52,232 bases of DNA from an uncultured Clostridia bacterium (GTDB lineage Bacteria; Bacillota; Clostridia; Oscillospirales; Oscillospiraceae). Positions 39,874 through 48,588 of this stretch are shown piece after piece (the first letter of the stretch is position 1; every line of letters begins with the position of its first letter). The stretch covers positions 1 through 52,232 of the forward strand of contig CALLZZ010000287.1 in the NCBI GenBank assembly GCA_937858235.1, given 5' to 3'. The notes beneath the pieces were generated by a model. It saw only the letters and a program-made list of their open reading frames with translations. It ran no database searches and was not told where the DNA came from. A program made the position numbers and the translations under genes.

Positions 39874-41115
39874 TCATGTAGGTATTTTTGCGGCATGGCG
39901 CCCCGCGGCATACCCGGTTGCCCATGCAATCTGTAAGTTAAACCCACCAGTGTAGCCATCTGCGTCCAATAGCTCCCCTGCAAAATAGAGTCCGCTTCCC
40001 CGTTTGGATTCCATAGTGGTTGGATTGACTTCATTGAGTTTTACACCACCGGATGTCACAATGGCTTCTGCCACCGGACGAGTGCCTTGTAACTCCACTT
40101 GGAAATGCTTCAATAATTCCAACAACGTACGCCTCTGTCCCTTGGTTAAATCATGTACTTTTGTTTCCGGAGGAATCCCACTTCGCTCAATTATCACCGG
40201 AATCATCAGGCGGGGGAGCAGGCCACCCAGTGCGTTCTGAAACGCTTTGTTTGTCTGCGCTTTAAACTCCCGCAGCAAACGTTCATCCAGTTTTTTCTCT
40301 TCTAAAGCTGGTTTCAAATCTATAATAACAGTATACTTGTTTTGGGGGAAATCGTCCAGATGGGTACTAGCGCTTAAAATCACCGGACCGGACAACCCAA
40401 AATGAGTAAACAGCAGTTCCCCAAATTCCTCAAACACTACTTTCTTTTTTTGGTTTTCCACCTTTATCAGAACATTTTTCAGAGAAAGTCCCTGCATTTT
40501 CTTGCAGTCCGTCCCCTGCTCTACTAAAGGCACCAAAGAACCTCTGGGCGGAACAATAGTATGACCTAACTCCGATGCAAAACTATATCCATCCCCGGTA
40601 GAACCTGTGGCCGGATAGGAAGCGCCACCGGTACAGACAATGACGCAGTCTGCCGTCAGTTCCACTCCGTTTTCTAACACGACACCTGTTACAACCATTT
40701 CATTAACTTGTATCTTTTTCACACGCCCATGAATCACTTGCACTCGGAGTTTTTTCATCTCCCGCACCAGTGCGTCAATAATATCGGTAGCGCAATCAGA
40801 AACCGGAAACACGCGGTTTCCACGTTCCGTTTTCAACTCCACATGTAAGTCTTGAAAAAAACGCTTTACCTCCTCAGGTGGAAACTGATTCATCGCGCTG
40901 TACAAAAAGCGGCTTCCGTGTGGAATCTGAGCCAGAACCTGCTGGGCAGAGCAGTCGTTGGTTACATTACAGCGCCCTTTTCCGGTGATGTATAGCTTTC
41001 GCCCCATTTTTTCATTGCGCTCAACCAGAGACACGCGTGCCCCCTGTCGCGCTGCGGTAATCGCGGCCATCATACCCGCGGCGCCGCCACCGATAACTAA
41101 AATTTTTCTTGACAT
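39874..41115 (-). CDS. BaiN/HI0933-like NAD(P)/FAD-dependent oxidoreductase
   Basis: This 413-residue flavoprotein of the HI0933/YhiN family has an N-terminal FAD-binding motif VIGGGAAGMMAAITAARQG. It also has MGRKLYITGKGRCNVTND, VIVCTGGASYPATGSTGDGY and a C-terminal GGFNLQIAWATGYAAGRHAA typical of the group. The family name BaiN comes from a proposed bile acid role in one species; the general reaction is unsettled. It precedes cmk, an arrangement common in Clostridia. Its GGAG site lies in a region that can fold into alternative hairpins (41121-41165). Confidence 0.9.
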   Translation of the reverse strand: MSRKILVIGGGAAGMMAAITAARQGARVSLVERNEKMGRKLYITGKGRCNVTNDCSAQQVLAQIPHGSRFLYSAMNQFPPEEVKRFFQDLHVELKTERGNRVFPVSDCATDIIDALVREMKKLRVQVIHGRVKKIQVNEMVVTGVVLENGVELTADCVIVCTGGASYPATGSTGDGYSFASELGHTIVPPRGSLVPLVEQGTDCKKMQGLSLKNVLIKVENQKKKVVFEEFGELLFTHFGLSGPVILSASTHLDDFPQNKYTVIIDLKPALEEKKLDERLLREFKAQTNKAFQNALGGLLPRLMIPVIIERSGIPPETKVHDLTKGQRRTLLELLKHFQVELQGTRPVAEAIVTSGGVKLNEVNPTTMESKRGSGLYFAGELLDADGYTGGFNLQIAWATGYAAGRHAAKIPT

Positions 41116-41120
41116 CCTCT

Positions 41121-41165
41121 TTGCTCCTCATAATAAAACGGAGCAACCCAACCTGGCCTGCTCCG
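41121..41165 (-). promoter_or_regulatory. Alternative hairpins over the terminator and ribosome site before the baiN-like gene
   Basis: Segment b (41139-41146) can pair with a (41159-41165), making a terminator-like hairpin with TTTTATTAT after it. It can instead pair with c (41121-41127), which contains the GGAG ribosome site of the next gene. The two pairings exclude each other. Confidence 0.5.
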
Positions 41166-41174
41166 CGATCGTTA

Positions 41175-42041
41175 TTACCCGTGGTGTCCTTGCTTTTCGT
41201 ACACCTCGTATTCTTCCCAAATCTGTTCCAAGCCACTTAGCGAGAGTTCCAGCTGTACTGCTTTTTCTCGACTAACCGCTACAATCAGCGCATTGACCAA
41301 GCTCAGCGGCGCCACCAAAGAATCCACAAACGATGCCATGTCACTTTTAGCCAGAAGGGATACGTCTGCCATTTTTGTCAGGGGCGATACCTTGCTATCC
41401 GTAATTGCGATTACCTTTGCACCCCGATCCTTAGCAAACTGCATTGCCTTTATCGTTCGCTTAGAGTAGCGTGGGAAGGAAAGGCCGATAAATACATCCT
41501 CAGAAGAGGTGTGGAGAATTTGTTCAAACACCTCACTGATAGAGCTGGTATCTATGCTTACTACGTTATCAAACATGAACCGAAAATAAAAACAAATAAA
41601 ATTAGCCAGTACGCTAGCGGAACGAACACCCAAAATGTAGATTTTTTTTGCGTTAGAGATTGCGTCCACAGCCTCATTAAAACTGTTCCGATCTGTTTCG
41701 TCCAAGGTTAAGCGAATTTTTTCAATATCGGACTGCATAACCATGGTCATAATATCCTGGTTTCCGATCCGCTCATTGGAGACTTCAACTCGTTGGATGG
41801 AGGTCAGTTTATTGCGAATCATTTCTTGCAAAGTTTTTTGCATGCTCGGGTAACCGTCAAACCCCAACTCTGCGGCAAAGCGGACAACGGTTGACTCACT
41901 AACATTCACCGTTTTCCCCAGCTTGCTGGCTGTCATAAAAGCAGCTTTGTCATAGGATTGCAGAATATAGTTTGCGATTAACTTCTGTCCCTTGGAAAAG
42001 GTGGACATGTTCTCCTGAATATAAGTTAGAATGTCAGTCAT
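41175..42041 (-). CDS. MurR/RpiR-family transcriptional regulator
   Basis: This 288-residue regulator has an N-terminal RpiR-type helix-turn-helix (KGQKLIANYILQSYD, then VSESTVVRFAAELGFDGYPS) and a C-terminal SIS phosphosugar-binding domain (KKIYILGVRSASVLANFICF, LSFPRYSKRTIKAM, VIAITDSKVSPL). Such proteins respond to sugar phosphates or amino-sugar intermediates. The ATG at 42041 has GTAGGAG upstream. A palindrome at its own transcription start suggests autoregulation. No sugar-catabolic gene is adjacent; the next gene is the baiN-like one. Confidence 0.92.
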   Translation of the reverse strand: MTDILTYIQENMSTFSKGQKLIANYILQSYDKAAFMTASKLGKTVNVSESTVVRFAAELGFDGYPSMQKTLQEMIRNKLTSIQRVEVSNERIGNQDIMTMVMQSDIEKIRLTLDETDRNSFNEAVDAISNAKKIYILGVRSASVLANFICFYFRFMFDNVVSIDTSSISEVFEQILHTSSEDVFIGLSFPRYSKRTIKAMQFAKDRGAKVIAITDSKVSPLTKMADVSLLAKSDMASFVDSLVAPLSLVNALIVAVSREKAVQLELSLSGLEQIWEEYEVYEKQGHHG

Positions 42042-42077
42042 GTATGATGCTCCTACTTTTTCGGGTTTCATTACTTG

Positions 42078-42095
42078 TAACTGTATTTACAGTTA
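42078..42095. promoter_or_regulatory. Putative RpiR operator
   Basis: TAACTGTA-TT-TACAGTTA is a perfect 8-bp-arm palindrome immediately downstream of the -10 box, overlapping the expected transcription start. Confidence 0.6.
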
Positions 42096-42100
42096 TATTG

Positions 42101-42129
42101 ATCATAGCACCAAAGTGGAGCAAATGCAA
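42101..42129 (-). promoter_or_regulatory. SigA-type promoter of rpiR
   Basis: TTGCAT (42129-42124) and TATGAT (42106-42101) are spaced by 17 bases on the minus strand. Confidence 0.75.
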
Positions 42130-42134
42130 GGAGA

Positions 42135-42165
42135 ATCTGCAAGTCTGAAGAGAGATCTTGCAGAT
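42135..42165 (-). terminator. Hairpin at the end of the rluB operon
   Basis: A perfect 9-bp stem (42135-42143 with 42157-42165) with a 13-nt loop starts at the rluB stop codon. It is followed by a weak pyrimidine run and then by the rpiR promoter. Confidence 0.5.
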
Positions 42166-42872
42166 CAGTGTCGTTTCAGCATCTGAATTTCATCTGCCGT
42201 TAAGTATCTCCAAGTACCCACGCCCAATGATCCAAGCCGCAAATCCCCTTCGCGCACTCGCTTCAACTGCACTACATATAGTCCCGCGTAGTCACACATT
42301 CGCCGAATCTGCCGATTCTTTCCCTCGGAGATTGTGATGGAAAGCAGCGTATTCTCTCTCTCGCTCTTCAGTATGCTAACCTTCGCTCCATGAAAGAGAT
42401 CTCCATCAACTTTCATATTCCTCCGCAGAATCGGCACCCCATATTCTACATTTCCTGTCACACGCACCAGGTACTCTTTTTCAATTTGATTGCTGGGGTG
42501 TGTCAACTTCTGAGTCAGCGCCCCATCATTGGTCATCAGCATCAACCCTTCAGAATTGAGATCTAACCGCCCCACGGGATATACCCGCACAGGGCAGCCA
42601 GTTACTAAATCTGACACGTTTGCCCGTCCCTTTTCATCGGAGAGTGTCGTCACATAGCCCCGCGGTTTGTACAACATCAAATAGCATTGCTCCGGTGCTT
42701 TTGCAAGACGGACACCGTCAACGGTAATTACCACCCTATCGGGATCTGCCCGCTGCCCCAGTATAGCAGGTGCTCCGTTGACCAGGACTCGCCCAGCCTG
42801 AATTGCACGCTCCGCTTCACGACGAGAGAACAACCCATATGCGGACAGAATTTTTTGTAGTCGTTCCTCCAT
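42165..42872 (-). CDS. rluB: Large-subunit rRNA pseudouridine synthase, RluB type
   Basis: This 235-residue enzyme isomerises uridine in 23S rRNA. An N-terminal S4 RNA-binding domain (RLQKILSAYGLFSRREAERAIQ, GRVLVNG) precedes the catalytic domain with the key Asp in YPVGRLDLNSEGLMLMTNDG. ISEGKNRQIRRMCDYAG and a C-terminal RVREGDLRLGSLGVG follow, typical of RluB. GGGGGAG precedes the ATG. It is the last gene of the M50-scpA-scpB-DUF2953-ytfJ-dacF-rluB run. Confidence 0.93.
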   Translation of the reverse strand: MEERLQKILSAYGLFSRREAERAIQAGRVLVNGAPAILGQRADPDRVVITVDGVRLAKAPEQCYLMLYKPRGYVTTLSDEKGRANVSDLVTGCPVRVYPVGRLDLNSEGLMLMTNDGALTQKLTHPSNQIEKEYLVRVTGNVEYGVPILRRNMKVDGDLFHGAKVSILKSERENTLLSITISEGKNRQIRRMCDYAGLYVVQLKRVREGDLRLGSLGVGTWRYLTADEIQMLKRH

Positions 42873-42896
42873 CTCAGTTTCTCCCCCACTTTCGGA

Positions 42897-43964
42897 TTAT
42901 CTTACACTCTTCTCATAGAGCAGTTTAGTCGATCCAATGGTTTTCCCATCTGAATAGAACGTTAAAACACCGCCAACGTCCCCTTCCTTCATCGGTACGC
43001 CGCGATTGCTCTGCACCTTTAGGCTGCTGGTGATCTTGCTAGATTCTCCCGATGCCGCCGGCCAAGTAACGGCATTTTCTGTTACCAGGGATGCTTGTTT
43101 CCCGTCGTTGGTAACGGTAGCCACCGCAGCCTTTTTTGCAACCAGTTTTTTCTGCTGATAGTTTTCGAACGCCCAGTCACACATATTTAGGTGGTCATTG
43201 TAATCATTGGAATCGTTCAAGGTAACGATAATCACTTTGCGATCACTGTCCGCATCCTTGAAACAGGTAACCAAAGTGCGTCCTGCCGCACTTGTGAAGC
43301 CTGTTTTAATGCCGATGCAACGCTTATCCCGAGAGAGCATTTTATTATGGTTCGCGATCTGGTAGCCATCATCTGTCTCAATGTACCATGTGTTCACAAT
43401 TTCAGCAAATGTTTTGTTTTGCATGGCGTAGCGTCCCAGAATTGCCATGTCCCTTGCGCAAGAATAGTTGTCCTCATCTATAAGTCCATTGGGCCAACTG
43501 TAGTGTGTGTGCGTCATCCCCAGTTCTTTTGCTTTCTGGTTCATCATCTTTACAAAGCTTTTTACATCGCCTGCCGTGAATTCCGCAATGGCAACAGCTG
43601 CATCATTTCCGCTGCGCAGCATCGTCCCATACAGCGCCGTTCGCAGAGATAGCTTATCCCCCTCTGCCAAGTACAGGGAACTGCCTTCTTCCGCAGCAGC
43701 CGTTGCAGAAACTGTAATGGTCTGATATAAATCCTTGTTGTTTTCGATCACCAGAATACCGGTCATAATTTTAGTGATACTAGCAATACAACGCTCTTCT
43801 GTTTCGTTGTTTTTATACAGTATCCTGCCACTATCTGCATCCATGACACACATGGATGTTGCCCAAGTTGCCGGAGCATCGGCAGCATAGGCACATACCG
43901 TTGTGCTCAGAATCAGACCCAACGCAACAACAAAAGATACTACTCGTTTTAAACGCAACACCAT
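42897..43964 (-). CDS. dacF: D-alanyl-D-alanine carboxypeptidase (DacF/penicillin-binding protein 5 type)
   Basis: This 355-residue secreted enzyme trims the terminal D-Ala from peptidoglycan stems. A clear signal peptide (KRVVSFVVALGLILSTTVCAYA) is followed by the serine motif ASITKIMTG (SxxK), the LRSGNDAAVAIAE motif (SxN) and GIKTGFTSAAGRTL (KTG). The C-terminal domain is beta-rich. AGGTGA precedes the ATG. It lies five bases after the sporulation gene ytfJ; sporulation-linked DacF or DacB homologues occur in similar neighbourhoods. Confidence 0.94.
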   Translation of the reverse strand: MVLRLKRVVSFVVALGLILSTTVCAYAADAPATWATSMCVMDADSGRILYKNNETEERCIASITKIMTGILVIENNKDLYQTITVSATAAAEEGSSLYLAEGDKLSLRTALYGTMLRSGNDAAVAIAEFTAGDVKSFVKMMNQKAKELGMTHTHYSWPNGLIDEDNYSCARDMAILGRYAMQNKTFAEIVNTWYIETDDGYQIANHNKMLSRDKRCIGIKTGFTSAAGRTLVTCFKDADSDRKVIIVTLNDSNDYNDHLNMCDWAFENYQQKKLVAKKAAVATVTNDGKQASLVTENAVTWPAASGESSKITSSLKVQSNRGVPMKEGDVGGVLTFYSDGKTIGSTKLLYEKSVR

Positions 43965-43969
43965 TCACC

Positions 43970-44422
43970 TCATTTCTTTCCCGTCAGCGCACTATCTTGA
44001 GATAGCGTCTGTGCTTTTTGTTTCTCTGCTTTTACAGCTTTTTTCTGATCAATCAGCGTCGTTATTTTGGTCAACACCTCGGGTAACAAATCCAGTGCTT
44101 TATCCATCGAGCCACTGGACTGAGCGGCAACCGGCAGCATTCTCACGCTATCACCCGTAATAATCAGGAAGGCCAGCGGCATAATATTAACACCTGCACT
44201 GCTGGCACCGCCATAGGCATTATCCTTGCCCACCGGCTGGTTTTTGGTGGCAAAATCACTACCGCCGGAAACAAGCCCCATGCTTACCTTGGAAACTGGG
44301 ATAACGGTTACGCCTTCTGGCGTGTGGATGGGGTTCCCCACCACCGTATTGACATCAATCATTTCCCGCAGTTTTTCCATGGTAACTTCTAATACTTCAC
44401 CCACAGGATTCTTTTTATCCAT
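43970..44422 (-). CDS. ytfJ: GerW/YtfJ-family sporulation protein
   Basis: This is a 150-residue protein of the spore-associated YtfJ (GerW) family. It shows LREMIDVNTVVGNPIHTPEG, VTVIPVSKVSMGLVSGGSDF, SSAGVNIMPLAFLII and a Lys/Gln-rich tail. In Bacillus, YtfJ/GerW affects germination through GerA/GerK-type receptors; the molecular role is unclear. The ATG at 44422 follows AGGAGG and overlaps the DUF2953 gene end by eight bases. Length matches the family. Confidence 0.93.
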   Translation of the reverse strand: MDKKNPVGEVLEVTMEKLREMIDVNTVVGNPIHTPEGVTVIPVSKVSMGLVSGGSDFATKNQPVGKDNAYGGASSAGVNIMPLAFLIITGDSVRMLPVAAQSSGSMDKALDLLPEVLTKITTLIDQKKAVKAEKQKAQTLSQDSALTGKK

Positions 44423-45041
44423 CCCTATTTTCCTCCTGAGCAGTCTGATCCTGCTGTTTTTTCCACGACATATATCCTTTGAATAATTTAAGCGCAATCA
44501 TAATTGCCTGCCCTATCCGAAGGGAGCAAGATGCGGCAATCGATATCACAGAGGACTCGGAACAAAAATCCACCTCTGCCGAGACGTTCCGTTCCTTCAC
44601 CTTCATATGCTGCTCCAGCAAAATGCAAATTGCACCGCCTCCCACACAGACTCCTCCGTACTGCAATGCAGCCTTAGCCGGATCCGGCTGGCCTGCAATG
44701 ACATAGTGTACACGCAGGTAGTCAATTTGAATTCGTTTCGCAAGCGTTCCCAGCATTTCCAGTCCCAGAGACAGCAGACCGCGAAACTTAGACAGGGACC
44801 CTCCCTTTTTAGAAGGGACATCCTGAACTGCACCATCTAATTCCTTTTCAGCCGTTTTGGGTTTCTTTTTTTTCTTTTTTCTCTTTTTTGAAGCCGGAAT
44901 GATAGTAAAGTGGAAACATGCTCCTCGAACCTGAACAAGCAGGCCATTTTCTGCATACTCCATCTGCACATGCACCCGAAGGGACAGCAACGTCACGCTC
45001 AGCACAAGAACGCAGCCAAGTACAATCAACGCGACTTTCAC
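44415..45041 (-). CDS. DUF2953 domain protein
   Basis: This 208-residue protein has an N-terminal hydrophobic anchor (VALIVLGCVLVLSVTLLSL), then a short beta region with GACFHFTIIP. A highly basic run near residues 53-65 (SKKRKKKKKKP) follows. The DUF2953 core includes IQIDYLRVHYVIAGQPDPAKAA and GGAICILLEQHMKVKER. GTG start one base after scpB, with GGAGGG upstream. DUF2953 commonly precedes ytfJ in spore formers, hinting at a sporulation role that is unproven. Confidence 0.88.
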   Translation of the reverse strand: MKVALIVLGCVLVLSVTLLSLRVHVQMEYAENGLLVQVRGACFHFTIIPASKKRKKKKKKPKTAEKELDGAVQDVPSKKGGSLSKFRGLLSLGLEMLGTLAKRIQIDYLRVHYVIAGQPDPAKAALQYGGVCVGGGAICILLEQHMKVKERNVSAEVDFCSESSVISIAASCSLRIGQAIMIALKLFKGYMSWKKQQDQTAQEENRDG

Positions 45042-45042
45042 A

Positions 45043-45639
45043 CTAACCCTCCGACATTTCTTGTTCCTGTTTCAGCTGCTCTATTGCCTGTTCCAGCTCT
45101 AGAGCCAGCTGGCTGTTTTCTCCGCTGTCCGACAACTGTGGAAGCTCTTCTAAGCTCGCCAGCCTAAAACAACGTAAAAACAGCTTCGTGGTTCGGAACA
45201 GCATTGGGCGCCCAGGCACTGCCAAGCGTCCCGCTTCTTCAATCAGCCCACGTTCTGCTAATAAGTTTACCGTATATGAGGAATCGACGCCGCGAATCTG
45301 CTCTACAAACGCTTTGGTTGCTGGCTGAAAGTAAGCAATCACCGCCAGTGATTCCAACGCTGGCTGACTCAATTGGGGTGGCTTCCCAGCTTCCAGTGCA
45401 ACACGAATGTGCTGGGCGTGTTCTGGTGCGGAACACATCTGATAGCTGTCCTCCAGCGTAACAATACGAATCCCCCGTCGTTCATAGGCGTAATAGTCCG
45501 CCAAGTTCTTTATAATTGTATCCACTGTTTCCCGATCCATATTCAAGACAGTGCACAGTCTATCCACCGCTACTGGTTCACCTGCTGCAAATAGGATACC
45601 CTCAATTGCGGATTCTATGTCCTTATTTTCCACTTTCAA
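45043..45639 (-). CDS. scpB: Segregation and condensation protein B
   Basis: ScpB is the winged-helix kleisin partner of the SMC condensin. The 198-residue protein shows ESAIEGILFAAGEPVAVDRL at its start, then GIRIVTLEDSYQMCS, LSQPALESLAVIAYFQPATKAF, IRGVDSSYTVNLLAERGLIEE and PGRPMLFRTTKLFL, all characteristic. It has an unusually weak ribosome site (TTG start), suggesting coupling to scpA, which ends 17 bases before it. The tail is Gln/Glu-rich. Confidence 0.95.
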   Translation of the reverse strand: MKVENKDIESAIEGILFAAGEPVAVDRLCTVLNMDRETVDTIIKNLADYYAYERRGIRIVTLEDSYQMCSAPEHAQHIRVALEAGKPPQLSQPALESLAVIAYFQPATKAFVEQIRGVDSSYTVNLLAERGLIEEAGRLAVPGRPMLFRTTKLFLRCFRLASLEELPQLSDSGENSQLALELEQAIEQLKQEQEMSEG

Positions 45640-45656
45640 CCATTCTTTCTGGCCTC

Positions 45657-46466
45657 TTATCCAAATTCCGTCGTCTCCAGTTGCTGGTCATTTCTGGCAC
45701 CCTCCTCTGTACGTGTCACTGTGCAATTACAATCGCTTCCAGTAAGATAGACTCTTTTTTGTTTGCATAACTCTAGCACTGCAAGAAAGGTTGCCACAAT
45801 TTCCGACCGACTTTTGCTGTTGCGGAAGAGTGTGCGGAATCGTGCCACACTGGAACATAGTAAATTTGTCAGGATCTCTCTCGCTTTCGTGGTGACCGGA
45901 TAAGGTTCCCTGCCTACAATCTCCTTGAAGACTGCAACAGGAGGTGGTGCCTTCTCGCCACGTCGTTCAACCACCGTTTGCAGAGCCTTTCGGAGATCAT
46001 TGGGGTAATGACAATATTGATAGGTACAATCTGATCGAATTGGATCCGGCGGTTTCGCCAGATAGTTTTTGCCCACCATATAACGGTTGTTCAGTAGCTC
46101 CGCTGCTTGACGAACTTTTACATAGTTTTCACTGCGCTGTCGTTCCTCCAAGGAGGCGATTAACTCTTCGATTTCGCTGGCCACTTCTTCATCCCGTATC
46201 GAAAGCAGCATTCTGGTTTTGATGTACACCAGATGGGCTGCCATGGCTACAAACTCGCTGGCAATCTCCAGATCCATTTCCTGCCGCTGATTGATCCATT
46301 TCATATATTGATCTAAAATCAGAGCGAGCTGAATATCCTGAATTTCCATCTTATTTTTACTTAAGAGGCTCAAAATCAAGTCTAGTGGGCCATCAAAGTT
46401 TTCCCGTTCCTCCTTTGTGTGAACAACGCCATCTAAATGATAAACAGGGGTGTCCAAACCACTCAC
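45657..46466 (-). CDS. scpA: Segregation and condensation protein A
   Basis: ScpA is the kleisin that bridges SMC heads. The 269-residue protein has the N-terminal motif FDGPLDLILSLLSKNKMEIQDI, a conserved EFVAMAAHLVYIKTRMLL and a C-terminal winged-helix region (REILTNLLCSSVARFR, then IVATFLAVLELCKQKRV). The start is ambiguous: GTG at 46466 or TTG at 46457, both with GA-rich upstream sequence. The stop of the M50 protease lies nine bases upstream. Confidence 0.94.
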   Translation of the reverse strand: MSGLDTPVYHLDGVVHTKEERENFDGPLDLILSLLSKNKMEIQDIQLALILDQYMKWINQRQEMDLEIASEFVAMAAHLVYIKTRMLLSIRDEEVASEIEELIASLEERQRSENYVKVRQAAELLNNRYMVGKNYLAKPPDPIRSDCTYQYCHYPNDLRKALQTVVERRGEKAPPPVAVFKEIVGREPYPVTTKAREILTNLLCSSVARFRTLFRNSKSRSEIVATFLAVLELCKQKRVYLTGSDCNCTVTRTEEGARNDQQLETTEFG

Positions 46467-46475
46467 CCTCTTCCC

Positions 46476-47162
46476 TCACATACCAAAGTAGCTTACCGGG
46501 AACCATGTCAGCTTACAAAGGCCATCTATCCCCCAATGGAGCATGATGGAAAGCGGCGTATCCAGCCAATTCAGGAACACCAACGCAAACAACAGGAACA
46601 TCAAATAGCGCTCATAGCGCAAAATTGTGTAATAAGCGCGATCCGGCAGTAATGAGAACAAAACCTTAGATCCATCCAGCGGCGGAATCGGAATCAAGTT
46701 GAACATCCCCAATCCCACGCTCAGAACCGCAATGCGGATCAAAAGCAGAAACAAATAATATAAATGTGTGGTCATCAACTGCACTGCTGCAAAATGGTAT
46801 AGGACACTGGCACCGCCAAGGGCAATCAGTCCCATCAAGAAATTGCTGAGGGGACCGGCCAGGGCCGTCAATGCCATTCCCAGCTTCGGTCGGCGGAAGT
46901 GCTGCATATCCACCGGCACCGGCTTTGCCCAACCAAATCCCGCTGTAATCAGTAGAAGCAGTCCAAGGGGATCAATATGGCGCAGAGGGTTCATAGATAC
47001 TCTGCCCCGCTTTTTCGCCGTGGAATCTCCCAGTAGCCATGCAGCATATCCGTGACCCATTTCATGGAAGCTGACACAGAGCAGTGCCGCAATCACCTGA
47101 ATGAGCAGAGACAGCAGTTGTGCTGGGTCAAAATTCACTAAAAAAGTGGACACAGGGTTCAA
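46476..47162 (-). CDS. Site-2 protease family (M50) membrane metalloprotease
   Basis: This 228-residue membrane protein has the zinc motif HEMGHGYAAWLLGD within the first transmembrane region and the downstream ligand region NLIPIPPLDGSKVLF. Five to six hydrophobic segments are present. It belongs to the short rhomboid-like YwhC group that often precedes scpAB. The TTG start at 47162 is supported by GGAGG eight bases upstream; earlier in-frame codons fall in the promoter. The substrate is unknown. Confidence 0.9.
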   Translation of the reverse strand: MNPVSTFLVNFDPAQLLSLLIQVIAALLCVSFHEMGHGYAAWLLGDSTAKKRGRVSMNPLRHIDPLGLLLLITAGFGWAKPVPVDMQHFRRPKLGMALTALAGPLSNFLMGLIALGGASVLYHFAAVQLMTTHLYYLFLLLIRIAVLSVGLGMFNLIPIPPLDGSKVLFSLLPDRAYYTILRYERYLMFLLFALVFLNWLDTPLSIMLHWGIDGLCKLTWFPVSYFGM

Positions 47163-47193
47163 TTTTTTTGCCTCCAATCGCTGATTATGGTTT

Positions 47194-47223
47194 ATTATAC
47201 CAGAATGTTCATAGGAAAAACAA
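47194..47223 (-). promoter_or_regulatory. Promoter of the M50-scpA-scpB operon
   Basis: TTGTTT (47223-47218) and TATAAT (47199-47194) are spaced by 18 bases. The -10 is extended by TGG. Confidence 0.7.
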
Positions 47224-47246
47224 GTCCTCACCCTAATGACAGACAA

Positions 47247-47275
47247 GAACCGCACCGAAAAACTCAGTGCGGCTC
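47247..47275 (-). terminator. Terminator-like hairpin after tyrS
   Basis: A 9-bp stem with one G-U pair (47247-47255 with 47267-47275) lies 17 bases past the tyrS stop. The following T-run is weak. Confidence 0.55.
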
Positions 47276-47291
47276 AGAATATCGTTTATAA

Positions 47292-48521
47292 TCACTTGAG
47301 AATAAAGCGTCGATACACCTTTTTTCCTTTTTTCATAACCAGGCCATCTCCATCAAAGAGTGCTACAGGATAGGCAGTTGTAAACTCTTCCACTTTCTCG
47401 CCGTTGATCTGAACACCGCCCTGTTTGATCAGGGTTTTCGCTTCCTTGTTGGAGGAAGCCAGATTTGCAGCTGTCAGCAACTTGACGACTGTGATTGCAC
47501 CATCGTCAAACTGATCCTTTTTCAGCTCAGTAGAAGGCATGTCAGAAACGTCTCCGCCAGAAGCGAACAGCCCCTCAGCCGTTTTCTGCGCTTTCTCCGC
47601 CTCTTCCTCTCCGTGAACCAGCTTGGTCAATTCATGGGCCAAAATGGTTTTGGCCTTGTTCAGCTCCTGATCCTTCCAAGATTCCATCTCCGCTATTTCT
47701 TCCAGGGAGACGTCGGTGAGCATTTTCAGACACTTGATCACGTCTGCGTCTTCCACATTGCGCCAATACTGATAGAATTCGTAGGGGCTGGTCTTTTCAG
47801 GATCCAGCCAAACTGCACCAGAAACGGTCTTGCCCATTTTCTTACCCTCACTGTTTAGCAGCAGCGTAATGGTCATGGCCTGAGCATCTTCTTTTCCCAG
47901 CTTGCGCCGAATCAATTCGCGACCACCCAACATATTGGACCACTGATCATCTCCGCCGAACTGGAAATTGCAGCCGTACTTCTGATACAGATAGTAAAAG
48001 TCATAGCTCTGCATGATCATGTAGTTGAATTCCAGGAAGGTCAGGCCCTTTTCCATCCGCTGCTTGTAGCATTCTGCCCGCAGCATATTGTTCACGGAGA
48101 AGCAGGCGCCCACTTCCCTCAGTACATCCAAGTAGTTCAGGTGCAGCAACCATTCTGCATTGTTTACCATCAGCGCCTTGCCGTCGGAGAAATCAATAAA
48201 CCGTGCCATCTGTTTTTTGAAGCATTCTGCGTTATGATCAATGTCCGCTTGGGTCATCATTTTGCGCATATCGGTCTTGCCGGAAGGATCTCCGATCATT
48301 GCTGTACCACCGCCAAGCAGTGCAATGGGCTTGTTGCCATTGGATTGGAGCCGACGCATTAAGCACAGCGCCATAAAGTGACCTACATGCAGAGAATCAG
48401 CCGTGGGATCGAAGCCGATATAGAAGGTCGCTTTACCATTGTTGATCAGTTCTTTGACCTGTTCTTCATCCGTCACCTGAGCGATCAAGTCACGGGCAAT
48501 CAATTCGTCATAAAGTGTCAT
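47292..48521 (-). CDS. tyrS: Tyrosyl-tRNA synthetase
   Basis: TyrS charges tRNA-Tyr. The 409-residue class I enzyme has the HIGH motif as LHVGHFMAL, the tyrosine pocket residues (YIGFDPTADSLH, MIMQSYDFYYLY, FGGDDQWSN), and the KMSKS loop as GKKMGKTVSGAVW. A C-terminal S4 domain (SNKEAKTLIKQGGVQINGEKV) is present. AAAGGAGAG precedes the ATG. Upstream lies a Tyr-specific T-box leader with its own consensus promoter, so it is induced by tyrosine starvation. Confidence 0.97.
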   Translation of the reverse strand: MTLYDELIARDLIAQVTDEEQVKELINNGKATFYIGFDPTADSLHVGHFMALCLMRRLQSNGNKPIALLGGGTAMIGDPSGKTDMRKMMTQADIDHNAECFKKQMARFIDFSDGKALMVNNAEWLLHLNYLDVLREVGACFSVNNMLRAECYKQRMEKGLTFLEFNYMIMQSYDFYYLYQKYGCNFQFGGDDQWSNMLGGRELIRRKLGKEDAQAMTITLLLNSEGKKMGKTVSGAVWLDPEKTSPYEFYQYWRNVEDADVIKCLKMLTDVSLEEIAEMESWKDQELNKAKTILAHELTKLVHGEEEAEKAQKTAEGLFASGGDVSDMPSTELKKDQFDDGAITVVKLLTAANLASSNKEAKTLIKQGGVQINGEKVEEFTTAYPVALFDGDGLVMKKGKKVYRRFILK

Positions 48522-48588
48522 AGTTTTCTCTCCTTTTTACCTGTTCCGTCCAGAATCCTATGGTGCAATGAATGAGTCGGAAAATACG

